This document shows, piece after piece, positions 16,017 through 23,450 of a stretch of DNA of 64,000 bases (positions are counted from its first letter, which is position 1; the number at the start of each line of letters is the position of its first letter). The translations under genes were made by a program, and so were the position numbers. Origin of the DNA: Actinomadura luteofluorescens (GTDB lineage: Bacteria; Actinomycetota; Actinomycetes; Streptosporangiales; Streptosporangiaceae); contig NZ_JACCBA010000001.1 of the NCBI RefSeq assembly GCF_013409365.1, positions 620,001 through 684,000 on the forward strand, given 5' to 3'. The notes beneath the pieces are model-generated. The model was not told the DNA's origin and did not search any database. It worked only from the letters and a program-made list of their open reading frames with translations.

Positions 16017-16222
16017 CGACGGCCGGGTACGGCGCCCTCCTGGTCGTGGTGGGCGGGCTGGTCGTCGCACTGCTGACCGTCAACCTCCCCTGGGTGGTCG
16101 AGGCGCGCTCGTCGGTCGCGGTGTGCCGGATCTACCGCCTCGTCGGCCAGGACTGCACGCCTGACAAGCCGCCGAAGCCGGGCCCGAGCCTCCTCCAGTA
16201 CGCACAGAGCTGCCCCTCCTGA
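16013..16222 (+). CDS. Small pilin-like membrane peptide (69 aa)
   Basis: This short protein begins at a GTG overlapping the previous stop (GTGA), with GGAG about nine bases upstream. Its start, VTTAGYGALLVVVGGLVVAL, mirrors the mature N-terminus of the Flp pilin (VTITEYAALLVLVGALVTAL) almost position by position, but the essential Glu at +5 is Gly and no leader is encoded. The outer part holds CRIYRLVGQDC and a final QSCPS, so two or three Cys may form disulfides. It may be an unprocessed pilin-derived accessory peptide or a decayed second flp copy. Position between the GT-C gene and the secreted protein argues for a role in the pilus system. Confidence 0.65.
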   Translation: MTTAGYGALLVVVGGLVVALLTVNLPWVVEARSSVAVCRIYRLVGQDCTPDKPPKPGPSLLQYAQSCPS

Positions 16223-16245
16223 CCGGAACGAAGGATCGGAACGCG

Positions 16246-17415
16246 ATGAACTCGACGGGCACGGCGGCACGGCACGAGGAGCGCCCGCGCGCGCGGCGGC
16301 TGCGGAACCGGGCGCTCACCGCGGGAGTGGTCGCCACCATGGCCGCGGCGGGCCTGGTGACGACACCCCCGTGGGCCCGCGCGGACGACGACAACTCCGA
16401 CGATTTCGCAAACTGGTGCAAGGACCACACCTCCGACTGCGACTACCCCGTCGCCCCGAAGACCGGCACGGACGAGTTCGACCGGCTGCTCTACGACATC
16501 TGCGACGAGAAGGGGGGCGGGGAGGCCGAACCGACCAAGTACACCTGGCACCAGAAGGACAAGTTCCTGGGCGACTGGATGCTGTTCCAGCCCGTGAACG
16601 CGGACGGCTGCGAGTTCGTCCCGGACGGGGAGCCGATCGTCCAGACCGGCAAGGACCCCAAGCCGTACCGCAACGACCGGAACCAGTTCACCCGCAACTG
16701 CGCTCAGACGGCCGACGCCATCGTCACCACGCAGTACCAGGACACCGAAGTCAAGCTGTACACCGTGGGCACCAGCGTCTCCGTCGGCGGCAAGGCCGGG
16801 CTGTTCGGCCTCGCCGAAGTCGAGTGGAAGGTCGAGTTCAACTTCTCCTACCAGTGGGGCACCTGGACCTGGAAGGGGCAGAGTTTCGCGGTCCCGCCCG
16901 GCTACGTCGGATGGCTGGAGAGCACCGAGGACTGGGGCGTCATGAAGGGACGCTACAAACTGAACTTCCCGCACCCCCTGCGCGGCCACTACTACTGGTA
17001 CACGCCCCAGGTCACCATCGAGGCTCCGCTCAAGGGAACCGGCACCACCAACTACCAGGTCCGGCCCATGACGGACGAAGAGATCAAGAGGATGTGCCCG
17101 CACTGGGACTGGGACGGCTGGGACCCTCGCGACGACCCGAGCGGCAACGGCGGCACCACGCCGCCCACCTGCACGTCGGGCTCCCCCGGCGGTCCGACCG
17201 GCCAGCCGAGCACGACACCGCCGTCCGGGACCACCGGCCCGACCCCGACGGACAGCGGAACCTCCAAGCCGCCCGAGTGGGCGGCCGGGCAGGACTACGA
17301 ACTCGGCGACCGGGTGACCTACGGCGGCCACACCTACCAATGCCTGCGCGCCCACGTCTCCGACGCCGGATGGACCCCCGACCGAACCCCCGAACTCTGG
17401 CGCCGCCTCAACTGA
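16246..17415 (+). CDS. Secreted beta-rich protein with C-terminal CBM5/12 chitin-binding module
   Basis: This 389-aa exported protein has a twin-Arg-containing basic start and hydrophobic core (ALTAGVVATMAAAGLVTTPP, cleavage near ARA). The middle of about 250 residues is rich in beta-strand patterns and Trp/Tyr (TVGTSVSVGGKAGLFGLAEV, then TWTWKGQSF), with paired Cys (WCKDHTSDC). This resembles aerolysin/ETX-type elongated folds, but the match is weak. A Thr/Pro/Gly linker leads to a C-terminal module WAAGQDYELGDRVTYGGHTY ... HVSDAGWTPDRTPELW, a clear CBM5/12 carbohydrate-binding pattern. It ends the tad gene string, 23 bases after the pilin-like gene. A role as a pilus-linked or co-secreted adhesin for chitin or other glycan surfaces is inferred. 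Confidence 0.82.
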   Translation: MNSTGTAARHEERPRARRLRNRALTAGVVATMAAAGLVTTPPWARADDDNSDDFANWCKDHTSDCDYPVAPKTGTDEFDRLLYDICDEKGGGEAEPTKYTWHQKDKFLGDWMLFQPVNADGCEFVPDGEPIVQTGKDPKPYRNDRNQFTRNCAQTADAIVTTQYQDTEVKLYTVGTSVSVGGKAGLFGLAEVEWKVEFNFSYQWGTWTWKGQSFAVPPGYVGWLESTEDWGVMKGRYKLNFPHPLRGHYYWYTPQVTIEAPLKGTGTTNYQVRPMTDEEIKRMCPHWDWDGWDPRDDPSGNGGTTPPTCTSGSPGGPTGQPSTTPPSGTTGPTPTDSGTSKPPEWAAGQDYELGDRVTYGGHTYQCLRAHVSDAGWTPDRTPELWRRLN

Positions 17416-17433
17416 CCCCGAAGGTCCGAGTTA

Positions 17434-17822
17434 CCTGGCGGACGGTAGCTCGGCGTGGTTCTTCTCGCGGGTCGAGGTGAGCAGGTGGGCTCCGGTGTGG
17501 ACGGCCTTCAGGGTTACGGGGAGCATGATCGCGGCGTCGCGGAGTGTCCGCGCCGTGTCGCGGCGGACACCCGCGCGGCCGAGCGCGCGCCACAGTGAGC
17601 AACCTCGCTGACGCCGCCTGCGCGGCGGTTCGATGCGATTCCCCGCGTCAGGTCGATTAGGCGGCTCGGCGAAACAACATCGCCGAGCGGTCCAATGAGG
17701 CCGGGGGCTTCAATGCAGAGCGGGCACCTGGTGACAGGCGACCTGACGCCCGGCCGCCAGGTCGAGAGCACGCACTGAGCTAGGCAGACGTCGTTCCTCT
17801 GCTTGGCTGCGCCTGGTGTTGG
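17434..17822. other. Intergenic region with possible minus-strand gene remnant
   Basis: No intact gene is seen. On the minus strand, ending at a TAA (17431-17433), a frame reads LRDAAIMLPVTLKAVHTGAH then LLTSTREKNHAELPSAR. This is protein-like, but there is no start codon or Shine-Dalgarno before it within a plausible distance, so it may be the tail of a lost gene. The rest shows nothing clear. Confidence 0.3.
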
Positions 17823-18447
17823 TCAGAACACTGATTCCGCAGCCAGCAGGCGATCGGACGATGGGCGGCGGCGCGGTGAGTCGACTCGCATCAATTCACT
17901 TCGCAGCGTGGCGAGCGACACGGCTCCGACGAGGACGGTCCCGTCCGGGAAACGGAAGACCGGCACTCGCGGGCCGGACGCGCGAGCGGGGCCGCGCTGG
18001 TTCCGCGCGGGGCCTCTCGCCGTCCCACCGGACGCCGATCGCGGAGGCCAGCCCCCGCAGCACGTTCACGTCGCCGATGTCCAGACCGTCACTGAAGTAG
18101 GCGCGGTAGAGGCGGGCGGTCATGTCCTCGGCGTTGCCTTGCGCGGCCGCCAGCGCGATGAGCCGGTGGGCCTCGCCGGTGTGGGCCGGCACGATCCGGT
18201 CGAGGTTCACCACCAGGCCGTCGGCCGCCGCTGCCCGTGCGATCTGCTCGATCCGCGCGGCGGGGGCGGGCTGGAGCTGGCCGCGACCCGACGGTGTTTC
18301 CGTTGACGAAGGCTCGGTCTCGTACGGCCTGAAGTCGACCTCCAGTTCGCCGCCACCGGCCCTGTGCTCCTCGGCGGCCCGCCGGAAGCGAATGTAGGCG
18401 AGCGCCGACCAGACGCAGGCGATGTCGTGCGTGAACTCAACTTCCAT
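17823..18447 (-). pseudogene. FrnE/DsbA-family oxidoreductase, frameshifted
   Basis: The first part (MEVEFTHDIACVWSALAYIR, then VDFRPYETEP, EAHRLIALAAAQGNAEDM, LYRAYFSDGLDIGD) follows the FrnE branch of DsbA-like thioredoxin folds. After about residue 150 the original frame degenerates. The expected C-terminus (ASGPRVPVFRFPDGTVLVGA) reappears in the next frame and ends at a TGA at 17823. One extra base somewhere near 17950-18050 explains it. The active site CPWC is reduced to CVWS, so it lacks the second Cys even before the shift. The ATG at 18447 has GAGGGA upstream and is preferred to 18471. It is divergent from a TetR gene with operators between them. A sequencing error is an alternative to true decay. 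Confidence 0.75.
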
Positions 18448-18466
18448 GGGCTCGTCCCTCAATGGC

Positions 18467-18486
18467 GGCACGGATCGTTCCGTGCC
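18467..18486. promoter_or_regulatory. TetR operator 1 (inverted repeat)
   Basis: A perfect 8-4-8 inverted repeat, GGCACGGA-TCGT-TCCGTGCC, lies about 20 bases upstream of the FrnE-like start. Its right half with flank (GTTCCGTGCCGCCT, 18477-18490) recurs exactly at 18530-18543. This supports binding by the divergent TetR protein. Confidence 0.75.
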
Positions 18487-18522
18487 GCCTCAGCATGCAC
18501 GCCCCCCGCGTCTCACGTCAAT

Positions 18523-18536
18523 ACGGAACGTTCCGT
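18523..18536. promoter_or_regulatory. TetR operator 2 (palindrome)
   Basis: A perfect 14-base palindrome, ACGGAACGTTCCGT, ends 25 bases before the tetR start codon. It shares the GTTCCGTGCCGCCT direct repeat with operator 1. Autoregulation plus control of the divergent oxidoreductase is the usual meaning of such a pair. Confidence 0.75.
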
Positions 18537-18561
18537 GCCGCCTGAGCGGTATGCTGGCCGC

Positions 18562-19161
18562 ATGTCACCCAGACGTCCCGAGCGCCGAAGCGAAGAGGCC
18601 GCCAACGCCGTCATCAAGGCCGCGATGGACCTGTGCCAGGAGGTCGGGTACCGCAAACTCAGCATCGAGGGCATCGCCGCCCGCGCCGGCGTCGGCAAGA
18701 ACACCATCTACCGCTGGTGGCCGTCCAAGGCCGCCGTGCTGCTGGACGGCCTGCTGTCCACATGGAAGATGGACGCGACCTTCCCCGACACGGGTGACTT
18801 CATCGCCGATATCAAGGCGCAGATGGCGGCGGCCTCCCGCATCCTCGGCGACCCGGACGTCTTCCCGCACTACCGCGCGCTGATCGGCGAAGCCCAGCAC
18901 GACCCCGACCTCCACCGGGCCCTGTGGGACAACTTCATCGGTCACCTGGCGGGAGCCGCCGCCGAACGCATCCGCGCGGCGCAGCGCGCAGGCCAGGTCC
19001 GTTCCGACGCCGACCCGGTCCTCGTCACCGAACTGCTCTACGGCGCCGCCTACTACCGCCGACTGCTCACCCCGCGCATCGCCGACACCGCCCACGTCAA
19101 CGCCATCGTCGACCTCGCATTCACCGGTCTTGCCCCGGCGGCCGACGCACCCGCCCAGTAG
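18562..19161 (+). CDS. TetR-family regulator (TetR_C_16-like)
   Basis: This 199-aa repressor has an N-terminal HTH: NAVIKAAMDLCQEVGYRKLS, then IEGIAARAGVGKNTIYRWW and SKAAVLLDGL. The ligand domain (MDATFPDTGDFIADIKAQMA ... HYRALIGEAQHDPDL) is of the kind common in actinomycete TetR proteins beside oxidoreductases. The ATG at 18562 is chosen because it opens the HTH with a normal 15-residue arm; the longer open frame would run through the operators. It is divergent from the FrnE-like gene. Its 3' end overlaps the GntR-TetR pseudogene by 41 bases in the opposite direction. Confidence 0.93.
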   Translation: MSPRRPERRSEEAANAVIKAAMDLCQEVGYRKLSIEGIAARAGVGKNTIYRWWPSKAAVLLDGLLSTWKMDATFPDTGDFIADIKAQMAAASRILGDPDVFPHYRALIGEAQHDPDLHRALWDNFIGHLAGAAAERIRAAQRAGQVRSDADPVLVTELLYGAAYYRRLLTPRIADTAHVNAIVDLAFTGLAPAADAPAQ

Positions 19162-20111
19162 CGGCCTGCGAACCCGGCATCTCGGCGCGGGGCGTGTTCG
19201 AGCGGTCGGCGAGCATCGCGGCGAGTCCGTCCAGATGCCGCGCGAGGGCGTATTCGAAGAGCCCTTCGAGGTCTTCCGCCGTTCCTTGGGGAACAGCGGA
19301 GAGAAGGGGAAACCGGGTGCGGTTGACGGTCTTCCACTCGCGCACCGGCGGGGTCGGGTTCCAACTGTGGAGACTCGTTCCGGTGGTGTTCCCGGTGCAG
19401 TCCTCCTCGGCCAGGGAGCCTGCAGCGGCGACGGCGATCGAATGGATGGTGAGAGCTTCGCGCACCCGGATTTCCATCGAGAGGCCGAGACCGTCGAGGG
19501 CGCGGAGCACCCATTCGGTGTGCGCCATCATGTTCGGCGCGAACAATGGCCGCATGAATGACACGGTCTTCGGCAGCCAGAGGTGGCGTCGACACAGCTC
19601 CCATTCGGCGCGGGCGATGAATTCCAGCTTCGCCCGCCACTCTGCCGGCCCTTTCGCCGGAAGGATGACCTCGCCGAAGACGTGGTCGGCCATGTGCATC
19701 AGGAGCTCTTCTTTGCTCGTGATGCTCTGGTAGAGGGACATCGGCCGGACGCCGAGGTGCGCGCCGAGCCGTCGTATCGACACCGCTTCGATTCCCTCGG
19801 CGTCCGCGATCGCGATGGCCGCCTCCAGCAGCCGCGTGCGCTTGGCCGGTCCCCCGGCCGGCCGGGGGGGCCTCGCTCGGGCCGGCGGCGCTGACCACGG
19901 TTCCCGCGCCGACGCGCGGTTCGACCAGGCCCTGCTCGCGCAGGACGGCGGCCGCCCTGGTCGCGGTCGCGACCGCGACCCCCCACCGCTCGGCGATCTG
20001 GCGGATCGACGGCACCCGGTCGCCGGGCCTGAGCTCGCCGGACTCGATGCGCGATCGGATCTCGGCCGCGATCACAAGGTACGGCGGATCCGGTCGCCGT
20101 GTCGCCGACAT
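19121..20111 (-). pseudogene. GntR-TetR fusion regulator split by a one-base frameshift
   Basis: The N-terminal part is a GntR winged helix (PPYLVIAAEIRSRIESGELR, PGDRVPSIRQIAERWGVAV). The second half is a complete TetR-type unit in another frame: PAKRTRLLEAAIAIADAEGI, then MSLYQSITSKEELLMHMADH and a ligand domain ending near 19121. The GntR-linker-TetR architecture is a known actinomycete regulator type, normally one protein of about 330 aa. The frames differ by one base, and the change falls in a GC homopolymer zone with C5 (19851-19855) and G7 (19864-19870); removing one base restores the full protein. The ATG at 20111 is used because GGAGGG lies eight bases before it. It is a pseudogene, a slippage-switched gene or a sequencing error. 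Confidence 0.8.
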
Positions 20112-20168
20112 GATCATCCCCCTCCAGGCAGTCGCCCACTCTGTCCCGACCGCGATCTCCGGTGCAAC

Positions 20169-20201
20169 TGAACTAGTTGACTTTCCTGCCGGACTAGTTC
20201 A
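20169..20201. promoter_or_regulatory. Inverted repeat upstream of the GntR-TetR gene
   Basis: TGAACTAGT (20169-20177) and ACTAGTTCA (20193-20201) are inverted copies separated by 15 bases. Each contains the ACTAGT palindrome. The pair lies about 60-90 bases before the GntR-TetR start and before the divergent FAD-monooxygenase remnant, a normal place for an operator of that regulator. Confidence 0.5.
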
Positions 20202-20363
20202 CTTCTTCCCTGCTGGGCGTAGAACAGGGGCTTTTCTGTGGTTACGGTGTATCGAGTGAAAGATACGCCGTACGAACACCCGTCTGCGGGACGGCTGCTC
20301 CGAACCGGCGCGTCCTCGACCGGAGCACCTCGCGCAGGCGGCGACACGTCCAGGGGGAAACCC

Positions 20364-20870
20364 ATGAGAAGCCGCCGCGTCCTGATCTCGGGCGCCGGGA
20401 TCGCCGGCCCCACGCCGGCGTACTGGTTACACAGGTTCGGTCTCTAGCCGACCGTCGTGGACGCGCGCCCGACCTGCGTGCGGGCCGGTACGCGGTCGAC
20501 ATCCGTGGCGAGTCGCCGAGCGGACGGGCATCGACCCTCATGGACGGCAGCCCCACACCGGCGCGCATGGCATGGCGTTCGTCGATCACTCGGGCAAGCG
20601 GGCCCCGGCGCCGAGCGCGGAAGTGTCCTGAGACTCCGGCGGCCCATCGCCGAGGCGGCGATCCGCCGGACGACCTCCCCGCGGATTCTGAACGCCGCAC
20701 CGCGCAATGACGTCGAGTGCGTATTCGGCGGCTCGATCAGCGATATCGAGAATGACGGCGGTGGCGTCAGGCCCGCTGGGAATCCGGCGGGTCTGGAGAC
20801 TTCGGGCCTGGCGTTCGGCCCGGAACAGCGCTTCGTCCAGCGTCCAAAAAATGAGCGCACACCTAAATGA
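20364..20870 (+). pseudogene. Remnant of an FAD-dependent (PHBH-type) monooxygenase
   Basis: The gene begins well, MRSRRVLISGAGIAGPTPAY, the FAD-binding GxGxxG start of class A monooxygenases, but meets a TAG at 20445. The following frames still show family pieces: PTVVDARPTCVRAG, then RAGRYAVDIRGE in another frame, and ILNAAPRNDVECVFGGSISD (family pattern LYDATRDDVEYVFGDSI) near 20690-20750. At least two frameshifts, a stop and a large deletion have occurred: only about 500 of 1,200 expected bases remain. It is divergent from the GntR-TetR gene, which may have regulated it when intact. Confidence 0.75.
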
Positions 20871-20883
20871 CCAAGGAACAGAA

Positions 20884-22317
20884 ATGGAGCATGCGATGGT
20901 GACCAGGATCGAGACCGACTACCTCGTGGTCGGAGCCGGCGCGACGGCAATGGCCTTCGTGGACACGCTTCTCACCGAATCGGACGCGACCGTGGTGATG
21001 GTCGATCGCTACCACCAGCCCGGCGGGCACTGGACGGTCGCCTACCCGTACGTGCGGCTGCACCAGCCCTCGGTGATGTACGGCGTGAACTCGCGGCCGC
21101 TCGGCAACGGAGCGGTCGACAGCGCCGGCTGGAACGCCGGGCTGTACGAGCTGGCCGGCGCGGGCGAGATCTGCAGCTACTACGACCAGATCATGCGGCA
21201 GACGTTCCTGCCGTCCGGCCGGGTGTCGTACTTCCCCATGGCCGAGTACGACGGCGCCGGCCGCTTCCACCTCACGACCTCCGGCGATGAGTACGAGGTG
21301 ACCGTGCGCCGGAAGGTCGTGGACACCACCTACCAGGGCGTGACCGTGCCGGCGATGCAGCCTCCGGAGTTCCCGGTCGCCGACGGCATTCACCTGGTGC
21401 CGCCCAACCGCCTGCCCGCCGTTCGCGCGCCCTACGACCGGTACGTCATCGTCGGCGCCGGCAAGACCGGCATCGACGCCTGCCTCTGGCTGCTCGAGCA
21501 GGGGGTCGACCCGGCGAAGCTGACCTGGATCATGCCCCGCGCGCCGTGGCTCATCGACCGCAGGACCGTGCAGCCGATGCCGCTCCGCCGGCCCGAGGAG
21601 ATCGTGCGTGACCACATGGCCCGGCACGAGGCCGTCATGGGCGCCGAGTCCGTCCCCGACCTGTTCGAACGGCTCAACGCCGCCGGCACCGTGCTGCGCA
21701 TCTCCGCGGACGACCGGCCGACGGCGTTCCGCTGCGCGACCGTCTCGCGGGCCGAGCTCGACCAGCTGCGCCGGATCGAGCACGTCGTGCGCCTCGGCCG
21801 GGTGAAGCAGATCACCCGGACCGACATCGAACTCGACGGCGGCAGCGTGCCGACCGGCCCCCGCGCGCTGCATGTGGACTGCACCGCCGACGCCATCAAG
21901 CAGCGCCCCATCGTCCCGATCTTCCAGGACGGGCTGATCACCACGCAGTCGGTGCGCGTCTGCCAGCCGGTGTTCAGCGCCGCGCTCATCGCGCACGTGG
22001 AGACGGCGTACGGCGATGACGCGGAGAAGAACGCGCTCTGCCCGGTCTCGCAGAATCCGCGCACCGACGCCGACTGGCTCCGCTTCGCCATCTCCGGGAA
22101 CCTCGAGCAGCTGCGCTGGGCGGGCAACGCCGAGATCGGCCACTGGCTGAACACGTCCCGGCTCCAGCCGAACATGGCCCCGCCGATGCCGGAGGACCCG
22201 GCGCTGCGGGCGGCGTACGAGCAGCAGGCCATGGCCCTGGCCGAGGCGCAGACCGCGAAGCTCGAGGAGCTGCTGCTCGCGCACACGGCCCGCACCGGGA
22301 CGGGGGGCGCGGCCTGA
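20884..22317 (+). CDS. FAD/NAD(P)-binding flavoprotein of unknown substrate
   Basis: This 477-aa flavoprotein has an N-terminal Rossmann motif VVGAGATAMAFVDTLL and the FAD-contact segment MVDRYHQPGGHWTVAYPYVR. A second nucleotide-binding loop, VIVGAGKTGIDACLWLLEQG, follows near residue 190. This two-site layout is that of flavin monooxygenase/NAD(P)-binding proteins, but the BVMO fingerprint is not seen. C-terminal helices (MALAEAQTAKLEELLLAH) close the protein. AAGGA is six bases before the ATG at 20884; an ATG at 20896 is also possible. The stop overlaps the start of a membrane-protein gene, so the two are likely co-translated. Confidence 0.8.
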   Translation: MEHAMVTRIETDYLVVGAGATAMAFVDTLLTESDATVVMVDRYHQPGGHWTVAYPYVRLHQPSVMYGVNSRPLGNGAVDSAGWNAGLYELAGAGEICSYYDQIMRQTFLPSGRVSYFPMAEYDGAGRFHLTTSGDEYEVTVRRKVVDTTYQGVTVPAMQPPEFPVADGIHLVPPNRLPAVRAPYDRYVIVGAGKTGIDACLWLLEQGVDPAKLTWIMPRAPWLIDRRTVQPMPLRRPEEIVRDHMARHEAVMGAESVPDLFERLNAAGTVLRISADDRPTAFRCATVSRAELDQLRRIEHVVRLGRVKQITRTDIELDGGSVPTGPRALHVDCTADAIKQRPIVPIFQDGLITTQSVRVCQPVFSAALIAHVETAYGDDAEKNALCPVSQNPRTDADWLRFAISGNLEQLRWAGNAEIGHWLNTSRLQPNMAPPMPEDPALRAAYEQQAMALAEAQTAKLEELLLAHTARTGTGGAA

Positions 22318-23336
22318 TGACCGGACGACTGAACTGGCGCCGGATCAGTGCCCCGTGGGCGCTCGTCCTCCTGACGACGGCGTGCGCGGAACTGACCTTC
22401 ACCGCGGTCGCCGTACCGGCGACGTGGCTGCTCCTGCCGCTGCTGCTGGTGATGTACGGGGCGGGGGTCCTGTTCATCCGGGAGGCGGTCGTCCGGGTCG
22501 GCGGCGGCTGGCCGAGTCTCGTGCTGCTGGGCCTGGCCTACGAGCTCGCCGAGGACGGGCTGGGCCTGCAGGCCCTGACCAGCCCCCGGATGTACGGCGC
22601 CGCCGACTGGGGCCTGCGTTTCCTCGGCCTGAACTGGACCTACTGGGAGTCCCAGATCGGGGTGCACGTGGTCCTCAGCGTCCTCGTCCCCATCGCCCTC
22701 GCCGACCTGCTCTTCCCGCATCGCCGGAACCGGCCGTACCTGGGCCGGGGCGGATTCGTCGGCGTCGGCGCCCTGGCGATCGTGGGCGTGTTCGGGCTGC
22801 GCACCATCGTGTCGGCGATCGTGGATCCCGGATACCAGATGCCGTGGAGCGCGATGGTGGTGTTCACCGCACTCATCATCGGGCTCGCCGTGCTCGCTCT
22901 GATGGGCGTCGCCCTCCCGCACCGTGAGGAACTCGGCCGGGCCGATCGGCGCGCGCCGCGCCCGGGGGTGGTGGGGTTCGTGTCCATGTATCTGACCATG
23001 GCGTTCCTGACGACGGTGCTCCCGCTCGGCCTCGGATCCACGATGCTGCTCGGCGACATGATGGCGCCGGTTCTCCTCCTGGTCGTGGGGGCCATGACCG
23101 CCGTCCCGTTCGGGCTGGTGGTGCTGCGCTGGCGCACGGCCGCCAACTGGAGCGACCGGCACCGGATCTGGCTCATCGGCGGGATCCTCGTGTCGCACAC
23201 CGCGTTCATGATGCTCGGTTCAGTGCTCAGTGCGCTGCTCGGCGCGCTGACCCTGGCGGCTTCGGTCATGCTGCTGATCAAGCTGGCCGGCCATGTCGCA
23301 CAGCGCGAGACCCAAGCGAACACAGTCCTGGTGTGA
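22317..23336 (+). CDS. Polytopic membrane protein of unknown function
   Basis: This 339-aa protein has about nine to ten predicted membrane helices and no recognised family. Notable segments are LLLPLLLVMYGAGVLFIREA and a short conserved-looking loop, ALTSPRMYGAADWGLRFLGL. The gene starts at the last base of the flavoprotein stop (TGATG), a strong sign that the two work together. It could anchor the flavoprotein, transport its product or act as an integral enzyme. A strong hairpin follows its stop. Confidence 0.75.
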   Translation: MTGRLNWRRISAPWALVLLTTACAELTFTAVAVPATWLLLPLLLVMYGAGVLFIREAVVRVGGGWPSLVLLGLAYELAEDGLGLQALTSPRMYGAADWGLRFLGLNWTYWESQIGVHVVLSVLVPIALADLLFPHRRNRPYLGRGGFVGVGALAIVGVFGLRTIVSAIVDPGYQMPWSAMVVFTALIIGLAVLALMGVALPHREELGRADRRAPRPGVVGFVSMYLTMAFLTTVLPLGLGSTMLLGDMMAPVLLLVVGAMTAVPFGLVVLRWRTAANWSDRHRIWLIGGILVSHTAFMMLGSVLSALLGALTLAASVMLLIKLAGHVAQRETQANTVLV

Positions 23337-23359
23337 CAACCACTAGGACTGTGCGCGGC

Positions 23360-23408
23360 CCTGCACGGGTACTTCGAGCGGCGGTGCTCCTCGAAGTACC
23401 CGTGCAGG
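23360..23408. terminator. Strong bidirectional terminator
   Basis: A perfect 18-bp stem (23360-23377 with 23391-23408) and a 13-base loop lie between the rightward membrane-protein gene and the leftward MFS gene. The stem is long and GC-rich, suitable for ending transcription from both sides. Confidence 0.85.
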
Positions 23409-23450
23409 CCGAAGCCTCGCGGTCGCTGTTCCCGGGATCCCTCGCCGCGG

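Noticed and set aside
18467..18543. Possible CRISPR or insertion-sequence repeat
   Set aside because: There are only two copies with dyad symmetry between divergent genes, which fits operators, not an array or a mobile-element end.
17434..20870. Transposase or integrase explaining the decay zone
   Set aside because: No DDE or tyrosine-recombinase motif and no terminal inverted repeats were found, so mobility is only suspected.
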